DNA of 64,000 bases from Cardinalis cardinalis (Eukaryota; Chordata; Aves; Passeriformes; Cardinalidae): assembly GCA_014549065.1 (NCBI GenBank), contig JACDOX010000324.1, forward strand, positions 174,844 to 238,843. The letters run 5' to 3'. Shown piece by piece: positions 1-12,700 of this stretch (position 1 is the first letter of the stretch; every line of letters begins with the position of its first letter). Below the pieces are notes generated by a model, which worked only from the letters and a program-made list of their open reading frames with translations, did no database searches and was not told the origin of the DNA. Made by a program: the position numbers and the translations under genes.

Positions 1-1030
1 GGGCGTCCCTTCGCTCCGAGGGGCCAGAGACCCCCCCAGGCACTTTGTGGGTTCACAAGAGAGTCCCTCGTGCCTGCCCTCCCTCCTCGTCTCCATCCTC
101 TTCGCCTACCTCTCCCCCAGGGCAGCAGGGCAGGCACGGCGGGGGCCACGAGCACTCCACCCACACACACCTGCAAGGCCGTGTGCCAGCCTGGTGGAAC
201 TTTGGTGACGGATGTTCTGTGAGTACAGCCCCATCCAGCTGTGGGGAAGGCACAGAGGGGGTGCTGGTAGGGGAGCAACATCTCTCAAAAACCTCCTGAC
301 AACGTCCCCACTCCTCCGAGGCGTTCTGTGTATATTGTGTTCTTGTGTATATGGGTCAAAGATGTACAATATATGTCTTTTCTTTGTAGCAGATTTTATA
401 TTTATAACATGAACCCCTTGTTCTCCCCATCCTCTCCACGCCTGAGAAGGATGCCTGGCTGTGGTGTTGTAGGGTTTTGAACCCCTCTGCAGTGCTGGCT
501 CTGCCCGAGGTGTGACACAAACACATGTCAGGGTTTGGGCAGTGGAGCTGTGGGAGCTCCCAGCAGAAGCAGGGGAGAGCTGCTGGAGCCACAGGGGCTG
601 CAGGGCTGGCAGTGCCCCCGGGCCCTGCAGGGCAGGGCTGTGCCAGGGCTGCACCCCAGCGAGGAGCAGCCCTGGAAGCAGCAGTGGCTGTCCCCAGCAG
701 CCAGGGCAGCTCTNCCTGCTGTCCCCCACAGCCTCCCTGGGGGCTGTTACCTCCAGCAGCTGGGGATGCTTCCAGGGCCATTCCCTCCTGTGGGCAGCAC
801 CTCGGTGCTGGGCTGGATCTGGGAGGGCCTGAGGGGACAGACCTGGGCCACCCTGGGCTTCTCCCAGCACTCCTGCTGGGCCACCAGGGCTTTCCTGGCA
901 GGGCTGGAGGCTCCCAGGCCTCCACGTTCCCTTTCTGTTCCCAGGGGGGGAAAGCCAGGCAGTGAGGCCGGGCCAAACATGAGACAGGCAGAACCTTGTT
1001 GCCAATAAAACTCCAAACAGTATCTCAAGA
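1..1030 (+). other. Probable 3'UTR and poly(A) end of an unidentified plus-strand gene
   Basis: No reading frame here looks like a conserved protein. AATAAA lies at 1004-1009 on the plus strand. It is followed at about 1045-1110 by a run rich in TGTT and GTTTT, the usual layout of a cleavage/polyadenylation site. An AT-rich stretch at 330-410 also resembles 3'UTR. The gene body would lie left of the window and converge on BRPF3. Its identity cannot be told from this piece. The 299-residue minus-strand frame at 106-1005 has no recognisable domain and is taken as chance in GC-rich sequence. Confidence 0.5.
1004..1009 (+). terminator. Poly(A) signal AATAAA, plus strand
   Basis: Canonical hexamer with a GT/T-rich element 35-100 bases downstream. 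It supports an RNA end near 1020-1030 on the plus strand. Confidence 0.55.
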
Positions 1031-1456
1031 AATCACTTTCCTAAGGTGGACTTGTTTTTCTCAGGCAGTTGGACTTTGTTGTCGCGTGCCTTTTGTTGTT
1101 TTTCTCTGAGAAAACAAAGTGGTCCTTAGTTTAACATCAANTAAAAAAAGGAAATAATTAAAAAACTCCACACAAACAAAGAAACCCTACGAACAAAAAC
1201 AGCACATGGACCTTCTCCATGCAGCNCCCAGTGGTGTCAGCCACTGCCCAGGGGACACAGGACATGGTGGAGGCAGAACAAGAAACCCTCCCTGTGTCAC
1301 CTCCCTGTCACTGCTCTGCCCACCTGCACCTGGGACCACGGGGATAATTANAACCATCACGGTAAGTTCTGGATTTCAGGACAACATTAGTAAGGAAGAA
1401 CTCTTTCTGAGGGTGGTGGTTTGTTGTTTTGCTTTTTTTTTCCATACATTAGAACA

Positions 1457-3516
1457 TTTATTTCTCAGAGAGAAAATATAGTCTCAGACAGTCAGATTAT
1501 AGTAGGTAAAATTAGCTTTTTTTTTTCTTTACAAGCATAAATTTTCTTATTACTTCTCTTATACCATCTGATATAAACAATTCTAGAAAGCAAATAAACT
1601 CACTTTCTACAATAAATAGAGCAATCTGTGCTTTACAGCAGACTGACAATAACATTTAGGTTCTGTAGCAACAACAGGATATCAGCCAATCCAAATTCTA
1701 AACTCATTTAAAAACCAAACAAAAAGAAAAAAAAAAAAAAAAAAAAAAAAGACCAACTCCCAAGACCTTAAAACATATACACAGGTCACTAGTCCACAGT
1801 TGAGCTACCACCTGGAAAAGTGTATGTTCCTTTAAATAAATTACACTGTGTGCATATAAAAGACCCAGCAACACAACTGAGGACTTCAAGAATGGTGACA
1901 ATAGGTCTAAATAATTTAGAACATTTTACAACTATATACACAACATCCTTCCCTAGCCACACTCCATGGGCATTATTATCACTATTAATATTTTTACAAA
2001 CTCCTATGCCCCATCTCTATATGTTAAAGGAATCTTAAAATTCCTTCAAATGCAGTTCCATGCCCCAATGTATAAGAAGTGGTATTTTTAAAAAAGTAGA
2101 GCAAGTAGAAATGGCAGTGATTACTCCCTACTATTCATTATCATTAATTATTATTATTTTGACTCCACATTCTCTTCAGTATGAAAAAGTTAAAAATAAT
2201 TTAAAAATACTGANTTAAAAAGCAAAATGATGATATTCAATCTACAATCTTGCTTTGCACCTTTGGCTCTTTAAAATGGGAAAGCAAAGAGGGATATGCA
2301 ACAGAAGAGATCAGAGAAATCATAAAGTCCTTGGCTAATAGAAAAGATTGAGTCACCAAGTTCCCAAACATCAGTTTGTCCCTGTTTTGTTTTTTTTTTT
2401 TTTTTTTGCAATGCAAACCCAAACCAACAGGGATTGTCTGGGTTTACCTGGATGACAACACTGGAGACCCACACACCAGGGAAGGATGTGCACGTGTGGG
2501 AGAAGGTGAAACAGCAGAAGGGTCGTGTGCTCTGGTCAGTGCTTGCTTTCAGTCCAAAATGTGGCAGAGGAAAACAGGGAGACAGGAAAGGGGAGGGGGA
2601 AAAAGGAAGAGGAGCCTTACACCAAATGTGCATAAACCAACACAAAAGATGCATCTCCCTCCAACCCTGATCAACCTCAGTGCCTGAAGAGCTGCTCCAG
2701 CTCAAGACACCTCCAAAATTACTTCTTAAAAAAAGGAAGTTATCTTTTCTTAGGTACTGTGCTAAGTCATGATATGAAATGTTACTGCAACAAGTAGAGT
2801 CACAGAAATCAGAACTGAAATGTGAAACTACAAAATCAATTTCTATGACATACATATAGACACAGATCAGGTAATTTGATTTTCATCTTTAAAGCTCTGT
2901 GCATCTGTGCATGAAACTGTGCAGGGGGGGAAGGTTACCAAAATCTCAAGCTTTTCTAAATGCAGTGAGAGAAATCTAAACATGAAAACACAACGTAGGT
3001 AGGCAGGAGAATCACAGTCAGAGCTCCCAGCTATGATTCTGTGTGGTTTTTATGTGACAGGACAATGTCATTTAAAGAAAAATGAAAAGGCCAATGATGG
3101 TTAGGGGAAATTTGGCACAAGAAAGTCCAGTTGGGATTTCTGTAAAGAATCCTGGGGGTGCCAGGTTCCCAGGAATTACCAGGGACTGGCTGACGACTCA
3201 AACCCTGGCAGTCCAGGAGAGGCNGGGGACGGTGCATGAGCTCCCAACATCCAAATGCTGTGTGCTCTGCTCACTGCAGCAACTCACCTTGGCTCCTGTC
3301 ACCTGTCAGCTTTTCCTACCTACCTTACTCCCTGTGGACTACATTTCATCTCCTGCCAGCTCTTCAGCAAGACACATTCAGGAAGAAGCCAGACAAGGGT
3401 TTTTTTGGCACATTTCAGGGTACTCCGAGGCGTGCTGCCAGCTGCTGGAGGTGCTGCCCTGTGCAGTGCAGGGAGCTGCAGGCGTGGAGGAGCAGGAGGG
3501 CTGCCCCAGCAGCCCC
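1457..3516 (-). other. BRPF3: BRPF3 3' untranslated region (predicted)
   Basis: This stretch runs from the base after the BRPF3 stop codon to a minus-strand AATAAA (plus-strand TTTATT) at 1457-1462. It is AT-rich and has long homopolymers: an A-run at about 1727-1750 and a T-run at about 2391-2407. No coding exon was found in it. The signal lacks an obvious GT-rich downstream element on the minus strand, so the exact end is uncertain and an earlier site is possible. Confidence 0.45.
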
Positions 3517-3700
3517 TCACAGGTAGGTGGCTGGGATGAAGGGGTTGTCCCCCTGCACTCGGCTCAGGTGGATCATGGCTCGGTCGTAGGCCACCTGCAC
3601 CGACTTGCGGATGCTGGTTTTGCGTCCCTCCATCATCTTCAGCTTGTCCACGGTGTCATCCACGCCCAGGGGAAAGACTTTGTCCCGTGGCAGCCACTGC
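3517..3700 (-). CDS. BRPF3: BRPF3 coding exon 11 (PWWP end and stop)
   Basis: 184 bases including TGA at 3517-3519; residues 1071-1131. Begins [20 protein letters not shown], with [16 protein letters not shown] following, and ends NPFIPATYL. Acceptor GCTGCAG. Confidence 0.95.
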
Positions 3701-6700
3701 CTGCAGCAGGGAGGAGTGCACAGACCTGTCACCTCCTCCCCAGGAGCAGTTACACCCACATGATGTATTTATTCATCATTACCGCCCCACAACAATGGTG
3801 AAAATGTTTAAATCCCTGCATTTGACATAGAAGAAGCCCCTGCAGGCAAAATGCCTTCTGAGCACACACTTTTCTCTGCATGTTTAAATTCCCCAATTTA
3901 CATGTGACATCATCATAATCCCTCTGTGCTCCCACATCCCAAAGATCATGTTAAATCTTCTCCCTCACGCTCACCACGGAGCTGTGTGCACACACTCACC
4001 AGGTTCTCTTGTTGTCAAAGAAAAGGACAAGGAAGAGTTTTTCTCCTGCCTCTGTCTGCCTCTGCTCCCCCAGCTTCAGGACATCCATGGGGGGCACAGG
4101 GATGGGGACTCCGTTGTGCAGCAAACCCTCGCGCGGCATCTTGGGGTCGATGATCTGGGGACAAGGGAGGAGGACATTTGGCACAAAACCCTTCCAAGCA
4201 ATGAGCAGAATGCATTATTCTTCTGTTCTATCAGTGTATCCAAGCTAGACAAACTAGGGCTACTTTGGGTTGGTAAGCAAAATTGCTTGTTTTCTAAAAA
4301 AATTTCAGCCTGAGGCTTCCCCTGTGGGAGGGAAGCCAGTCAGTCCCAAAGCCAGGCACCCCATCTTGAAAAATGGGTATGTGTGGTTCTGTGTAACTGT
4401 AAATGCACTTACACTAATGTGTAATTCAGTACAAACTCAGCATTATTCTGTTCAGCAAAGGATTTCCCTCCCTCACACCAAACTCCAGACAAATGCAATG
4501 CTCCTGCTGTACTCCACAGGCAAATGTGATTTCACAACAGCTCCATTCTGGAACAACTCAGTTGACATCAGTGGCATTGCCCAGATTTACACTGCATTAG
4601 ATCAGAACCAGGCCAAATATTTTCAGAGTTGACAAGCAGTGCTGGCTCCATCAAGCCAGGGGAACAGAGACTACAGTAATTTGGAAGATAAGTCACAACA
4701 AATACATCAATTCTCCCTCTAGAAAGCAGAAATGTCCATGTGCACATTTGTGCTATGTCAGCACAGGAGAAGAAAACAGCAGAGGGTGCCTGCAATACTC
4801 AGTCTGTTCTTCTTCCTCTCCTAAGGGCTTGAAAAAGTAGATTGGCTTTGACATTGGCCATCTGTAGGAATTTATTAAGACACTTTGCCACCACAACAGG
4901 CTGCTACAGAAAAGCCCTTTTTGGAGGCAGNCTCAGTGGTTAAATCCATTCTAAGCCACAGTTTAACTCTGGCTGTAGCCATGTGGAGAACTAAAACTGC
5001 TTTGGCTGATCCATGGATCTTCCCTCTTCTGGGCTCCCACTTGGAGTAAGAGCATGGATGAGGGTCACACTTCCAGCAGAATCTGCCCTTTTTGATGGCA
5101 TTAATAGACAAATATCCAAAGGCAGATAGACACTAAGAAATACCATTCAAGGGACATGCATANATGCTCATATTTAAATCAAACATATGGCTGTTGCAAG
5201 AGGATGTAGACATGACAGGGCCAGCTGGGCACCTACAGATGGAGCTGTGCTCACCAAACAGGAAAATGCAGGCAGCAGAACCTGGTGCCTGCATTTATAA
5301 AATTTAGGTCTTCTCATCCCCACAGAACTGATGACCTTCCTCAGAGGAGAGGAGAGTGAAAGAGCTCCTACCCCTGACAATGAGAGACCAAAGTTTTATG
5401 AATCCTCTGCAAAGCTCTGAAACAATGAGCCCTGGGAAAATTCACTGTGCAAAGGGGAAAGGAAAAAAACAAAAAGCACATATTACATTATTCTGGGAAG
5501 TTTCCCTTTCCTGCCTGGTTACAGTGCACAGCAGGACTGTGTTCTGGGCTGCCTGAGCTGCAAGGTCAGGTTGTGGGGGAGCCCCAGGGCACTTACCAAG
5601 GCAGGGTAGGAGGGATAACCACGGCACTTGGCCCACACCAGCTCCAGGGGCTCCAGCTCAGCCTGGCTCTCAAAGGACATCAGGAGAGGCCTGCCTAAGG
5701 GACAGCAGGAGACAGAGCTTAGGAGCTGCTACCAGCAAGAGGTTATGAAAACACAAGGAACCACACTGTCATCTGATCCAGGCCTCATCTCAGTCACAAT
5801 CAACTAAAACAGATGAACAACTGTAGTGCTTAAAGCACATTGACAAGACAAAAAGGCAAATTACTTGTTTGTATCTATATGAACTGGGTGTTTATGTTAA
5901 ACTCAGCATGTACCAAACTCCAGCCTTCTTTGTGCTCTGTCAGTACAGTCAGGTTCAGCACTAAGNTAAAGCCACAGTCTCCCAAATCATGGGTCATGTG
6001 GCTTCTTCACATGACCTCTTCAATACAGAAATGCTAATCAGATTGAGTCACTGAAATCAAATGGCCCCACAATGGATTTGGTCATAGATATGAAATCAGA
6101 CAGTCCTGGTCCTGGAAAAGGAGTAATCTTCATTAATGAAAATGTTATCTGCAATCATCTAAACCTGTAAGAAAGGAAACAGTGGCCAGGCAGGTCCAGC
6201 CTAGGCAGGACTGGCTCCTGGTGTGCTTTGAGATGTGCTCCCCCTGGTTCAGGTGGGTGCAGAGCAGGGGGTGCTGGGCAGCAATTCTCACCTGAGCCAC
6301 TGAAATCAGAGTCTCCATTCACACCCTCCAAGAGGGGCACCCGAGAAAGAGCCGGCTTCCCTCGGCTCCGCTTGGGAGGCACCAAACCACTGCCAGGAAA
6401 AATGCAGGGCATTAGGAGAAACCAGATTATCCTGGACAATAAAGACAATGCATTCCCCAAACTGGGTTAAAATCCCGAAAAATTACTGCACTGGTGCAAC
6501 ACTGACATGAAATGAACACTGAATACTTGTGCAAAATGTGATCTCTTCTGGTGAAAGCACACTGGACATCATTCCAGCTTTGCCACGAGCCATGAAAAGG
6601 CCTCACAGAAACCCAGCTGTAAACACGAGGAAGAAATCCAGCGAAGGTTTCACACCTGAGAGCTGATGTAATGATGCCTGGAGCTTGCATGGGCTACACC

Positions 6701-9700
6701 AGCTGTGTATAGGCTTCAGAGATGACACAGCAGCCCCCCAGCAGAACTCCAGTATGAAACTGGACTTTGCCAGCTCATATCCTGAACATCCTTTCACCCT
6801 CTCACTACAAACATTTCAGAAAATGGACTACCTCCACCTCAAGTAATAATATTTTTTCACATATTGTATTTTTTTTTCTTTTACAGTTTTATAATAAGCA
6901 ACCTACTGTGATTTTGGTGCTGGAAAAGAAAGACTGGAGAAAAAGTAGCAAACAGAGCTGCTCCTGANTAGAATAATTGCACAAGTTATCCATGAGACAT
7001 CAGAAGATGTCAGGTGCTTGCTTTAAGTCTGTTCAGTCATGTTTGAAGTGCCCAGTTCTGCTCAAACTTCTGAGAGGAAGAAAGCAGCTGTTTAGTAGGT
7101 GGTAAAAGTTCAGCTTTACCTGCAGTGCTGAACTGAAAATTTGAGTTCAAGTTTTTCCAAGTTTTGGTTCCCAAGAACTGCATCAGCAGAGAGGATGTGC
7201 ATGCACTGAGAAAGAGCAGTGTAACACACACCCACTTGCTTGAAAAATCAAGCACTGCTTTTGGGACCTGCAGCTCAAGAGGACAGGATGAAAACTCAGC
7301 AGCTTTTTGTGTTTTNGAGTCAACACACAAGTAACAGAATGGCTGGGTTTGAACAAGGAAGTCAAAGAAGAGAATGAGAGAGATCAATCCAGACACAGAA
7401 GGTGTTTCAGGGAACAGCTCTGCCTGGGCCACCCACCTGCAGGCTTCAAACACCAGCCCAGTGCCCAGGGCAGAGCGTTTCCGCGCCTGTCGCTCCCCGT
7501 CGGGGCAGGAGGGTGAGTGCTGCCCGCCCTGCCTGTGCTCCTCCCCGTTCTCCAGGGAGCACTCCAGACCCCTCTGCAGCTTCACACCGTTCTTGGCTTT
7601 TTTAAAAAGGACCGATGTCCGCCGGCCCACGCTGCTGAGGGCGGGGCTGGCAGGGCTGTCTGCAGGGGGCAGGGCCAGCCCGTTGAGGCCGTTGTTGGAC
7701 AGCAGGCGTTGGAAAGCCTGGCTCTCCTGCTGCAGAGCCTTCTTGTCAAAGAGCTCCCTGTCCGACACCATCCTCCTCTGCAGCTGGTTCAGGGACCTGC
7801 TTTCACTGATGGGTTTGAGTGTTGGAGGGTCTTGCAGAGAGTCCAGGTCTGAGAGGGTGGGTGCTGGTCCTGTGGGCTCCAGGGTTGGAGGGTACGGGAG
7901 CTTGGCACCATCTCCTAAAGGAATAGAGTCTGCTTGAGCTTTTAGCAAGGGTCATTCCCAAAACTACCAACAGCCATCCCCATCCTTCACTAAGATCACA
8001 GGAGAAACAGCAGGCTTTGACTGCTGACGAGCACTACAGACCTGGAATGAAAACCCTGCTGCTCACCTTTCTCCCCTTCCTCATCCCCTTCCCTGGGGGC
8101 TGCGTCCAGCCCGTCCCGTGGCACGGCGTCCCCGTTGGGCAGGGCCTTGCTCTGCNGCTGCTGGGCCAGTTTGTGGCGGATGGCGTTGATCTCGCGCCGC
8201 AGGAGCCGGACGCGCCGCGTGCGGGCGCCGCTGGAGCGCATGGTGCTCACCGTGTCCAGCTTCTCCAGCAGCTCCTTCAGCTGCGCCTCCAGGGACAGGT
8301 GAGCCCGGTTCTCCGGGACCAGGATGTTATCCACTGCAGCAAAGAGATGTGAAAACAGTGAAGGGAAGGAGTAAGGCTTCGTGGAGAAGCATCTGGGGCC
8401 AGTGCCAGGCCTCATTCCCTTTGATGCTGTCCATGAATCGATCGCTTTAGCCTGGGGATTTAGCAGNCAATAACTTTGGAGCCTGGACTTCTTCCTTCTT
8501 TGGATAAAAAGCAGCTGATTCAACTTGCACTGTCCCTCAGTTCCTGTTACTGCCTCNGGGGCAACAGTGAAAGGACATGTCTGCACCCCACACAGAACAG
8601 CTTGTGGTCTAGGCATTGTCAGAAACCTATTTCTTTGTCAGATTAAACGACAAAATCAGACCACAAACATAAGCGGCCAAAACGTAACATATTTTCCATT
8701 CCTCTGGCTCTGCTGGAGGGCTGGCATCCGCTGGAGCAGGACAGACAGCTGAACACCTACACAAATTTCATAACGACTGTCCATCTGCACCCAAGAGGGC
8801 TTCAACATTTAGGAGCCAGATGGCACACTGCAAGCTCTGTGTGCTTGATGGCTGTACCAAGTTTAGCCAAGTTACTCAACCAATGCTTTGGAGCTGCATC
8901 TCAAGAGGGCTGAGGGAATGGATGGGGTTGTGTTGGGAATGGAAAGTCTCAGCTAGAAGAATTGCTTAGGTCCCATTACCTTCACCCCTCATCACCCTCT
9001 TTCAGCCCCCAGCGCTCCATCTAACCCAGCTGCTGTACATTTTGCCAGTTTACAATGAAATANATGAGCTTTCCCCAGAGCAAAAAATTCCAGACCCAAG
9101 TTTGCACTGCTCTTTAAAATAGTGAGTTTGTACAAGATTCCTGGCACAAATCAAATGGCACAGGCAGTTTACAAGGCTCTGCCAACACAGACATGCACTG
9201 GGAGAGCTGGAGCAAAGCTGCACCTAGCTCAGAGTGCCCAGCTCACCTGAAATCCCACTCCCTGGGGTTCTAAAGGAGTTCTGTATGTGCCTAGGTAACC
9301 AGATGGATAGGAAANTCCTCGTTTGCAGAACGGCTACAATTTCCATGCAGGCTGAACGACATGCTCAGAACTAAATCTATGATCTGCCTGAGGGGAAAAA
9401 AGCACTAATCATTACTCACCATCCTCCCAAGAAAAGCGGTAAAAGTCGTGGGNCTTGGGCGACTCAGGCAGGTGAATCCCCACGCCAGTGTCAAAGCCGA
9501 TGCTGTCGGCCTGGCGCCGCGCGTGACGCAAAATCGCTCCCCCGAGGTCCCGGAGCCGGACAGCTGCTCGGTGGAAAATCGTGTCTTTAGCATTATACCT
9601 CATGCAGTTGGCAACTATAAGGTTAAAGTCTTCCTCAAACTCATCCAAGGTTCGGTACAGGTGGGACTCCAGCTTCCGCCTCATGGTGGAAAAATCCATT

Positions 9701-12700
9701 GGGTTGGAAATGAATTCCAGGTAATCTGGAACCTAAACATATAAAACCTGTACAATTACAAAAACCATTTACTAGCCAACCAGAGCGCACCCATCACAAG
9801 CACTCTTAATGCCCTTTCCACTGGCAAGGGGCAGCAACAGATGTTCATTTCTGTGTCACCCAGGAAAAGCAGACANGCCCTGGGTCTGCAAAACATTATT
9901 CATCCAAAATGTGCTAAACTTTCAGAAAAAAATACCCTTTTTTTGTCCTAAGTACATCATGAGTCCTTTTTGAGCTTTTAGTCCACCAGCAGCTTGAGAC
10001 AAGGTGGTTTGTGCTTCNGCCCAGCAATATCTCATCTACAACCCACTAAGCACCTCTAGGAAAGAGACTTGCCTCGTTCAGGTTAACAGGCTCTGTGAAG
10101 ATCTGGGCAGCATCCTTCTCCTGCAGCAGGTCCAGGGTTGTGCGGAGCAGGACATTGAACGGGGTCAGCTGCAGCTCCATGGCAGCCTGCTGCACCTTGA
10201 CCTGGCAACAGAACACAGCCATGAGGACACTCACTGAGCACAGGATCTGTGAGTGGTGTCTCCCTCCAGATTCTTCTGAATCATGCCCCCAGCTTTACTC
10301 AGTGGTGGAAACCTCAGGCCAGCATTGTTGTAGAACTTCTGGCAAACACCTGGCACTCTTCATGTACATTGCCCAGTCCAACCCTTTTACATGGGGAACT
10401 CCTGTTTATTCAATCTCACCAAGTCAAAACAAGAGGAAACCCCAGGAAGTTAAAAGATACTACAATTAAAAATGAAAACAGGCTTTTCATGCCTCGTAAA
10501 TTATCCTGGAGAACTCTCTGCCTCAAGATATTGTTATTATGCCAATTAGCAACATTATATAAAAATTAAAAGTATGCAGGCATTTATATGAACAACAACA
10601 TCCATAATTAGTCTAGAAAGCAAAAACAAAGTTTAAGAGCTCAGACTTCAAGGCAGAAACCAAACAACAGTGGTTAGATGTCTGCAAATTCCTAACACAG
10701 TTCCCTCTATCCTTCAGGAAGTCTCTAAGACTGCTTGATTTCAAGCCAACAAGTTGTAGCACTGAAAATCTCCTGCATGGAAAATCTATTCAAAGAAGAC
10801 TGGAACAAGATAAAAGTATTCCTTTGATCTTATAATCACTTGTTATGCCATTAAGTCAACACTTCAGTAACAAAGGTAAGCAAGTCTGTTTACACAAAGC
10901 AAAACGTATTTGATGTGCTTAGCAACAAGACTGCATCAATGAGAGAATGAATATAGACAAAGATCACACTTTTCCCCAAAATGCACAGAGAACTTGCACG
11001 GGGCTGAAGTTAAGAGCAGGAAGTGGACAGCCAGAAGTCCCTACCTGCTCCCGTTTGAGCTTTTCCCTCTTTCGGATGAGCTCGATGAGCAGCCGAGCCC
11101 GCTCCAAGTCATGCCGGAGCTTCTGCCAGTACTTCAGCTCCTCCTTCACTGCACTCGTCTTCTCATCCTGCTCCTTCTGCAAAATGTGAGTGGGATGAGA
11201 TAAAAAACACCAGGCTTTCTGTGTTTCCTTCTTTTTCTAGGAATCCTCTGAGAGTTGCTCTCAGAGTCTCCCTCTTAACTGCCTTGTCTCCTGTTGAGGC
11301 CATGTCCCCTCCCTNCTCCAGCATTTAGCTGTCTAACAGAGAGAACATCAGCTTTTCTAGATTTTACCTTGCCTGTGAAATTACCCCAAATTATCCTAGA
11401 GTTTCACCCTGGGAACACTCTTCAGTGTGCTCATTTACACCCTCTCTGCTTTTACATCCAAGTTTATTACAGAGGCTGGAAATTTTTCTGTGCATTGGAG
11501 CAGCAACCCAAAGCACTAACTCAGTTCTTCAGGTGCACCAAGAGGAGACCGAGAGAGACTCAAATCTGATCTTTTCACCCTCGCTCCCTCCCCAGCCATG
11601 CGTTAGGCTCAGCTCCTGCTGGAAGGCAGGCTGTGAGCCCTGCCCTGTGAGCTGAGGGCAGCAGTGGGTACCTGCTCGGCGTTCCTCTGGGACTGCAGGT
11701 GCGAGTGCAGCCGCCGGATCAGGGGCACCCCGTTCCTCGCCTGCCGCTTCAGCAGCCAGTAGTTGTGCAGCCTCTGCATGAACTGGTTCTTCCTCTGCAG
11801 GGAGAGCCCACTGCAGATCTTGTTCAGCCTGAAGGAAGCACAGAGTGTCAGGGAGCCAGCTGCAAACCAATCGTGGCTTTACAGGCCCTAGGGTCTCCTG
11901 ATGAAGCTTTGCTGTGTTGTGTCAATGCTCACTCTGAAGTACACACGAACTGGGACAATCTGGGATCTCCTCACATGCAGACAGATGTGCCCCCTTTTCA
12001 TACNGGAGGGTCTCACCAGGCACTTGCCACAACACAAAGTATGAAATCATCAATTCAGCTCCAAGCCTTAATTTCAAAACTACTTCCCATGTCAAGAACC
12101 TTCCAGGGACCATTTAAGTTTGAAGTTATTAATCTGGAGCCTAGNAAATTAACTTGACCGGAGTCCAAGAATAATGGATCATCTATTCTAACTTTTGCTT
12201 ACCATTCTTANCTTACACATGGTGCCTTATCAGCCTATCTGTTAAAATAGACAATGCACTTCCTAAGGCACCAAACAAAAATCCAGCACTACCTAGTTTT
12301 GCATGAGGGAGAGCTGGGAGAAAAATACAAAAATACAGCCAAAGTCAAAGCTGCTTGCAACACTGTCAGGTTTGACATGCTCTGNAGTAAAAGGAGGAAT
12401 TAAGAAACTATGAAATGAAATCTCAAAAGTTTTAATAGTGCCTACCTGCCTACCAACTTGTAATGCCTCAAGTATTTTAAAAATGCCTTCATGGTGGATG
12501 GGTGTTTGCCATTAGGGACCACCACACAGTCTGCTTTACACAACGGCTTGGGATGGCTGCTCAGCAAAGCCAGAGAACCACAGTGACACTCAGAAGAAAC
12601 CCAGCCACAAGTTATGCTGCAGAGCACTCTGAAAACAGTTATTGCTAAAGCCTTGACTGAAAATTCAGTGTTTCCAAGGTCAACAATGAGAAGGACTGAG

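Noticed and set aside
106..1005. 299-codon minus-strand frame at the left edge
   Set aside because: It overlaps a plus-strand poly(A) region, contains no domain and has irregular Ser/Pro/Gly-rich composition.
3082..3801. 239-codon plus-strand frame at the BRPF3 3' end
   Set aside because: It covers the antisense of the PWWP exon plus UTR and matches no known family.
11529..11870. 113-codon minus-strand frame over BRPF3 coding exon 2
   Set aside because: Wrong phase. The true frame ([12 protein letters not shown]) follows from codon continuity with exon 1.
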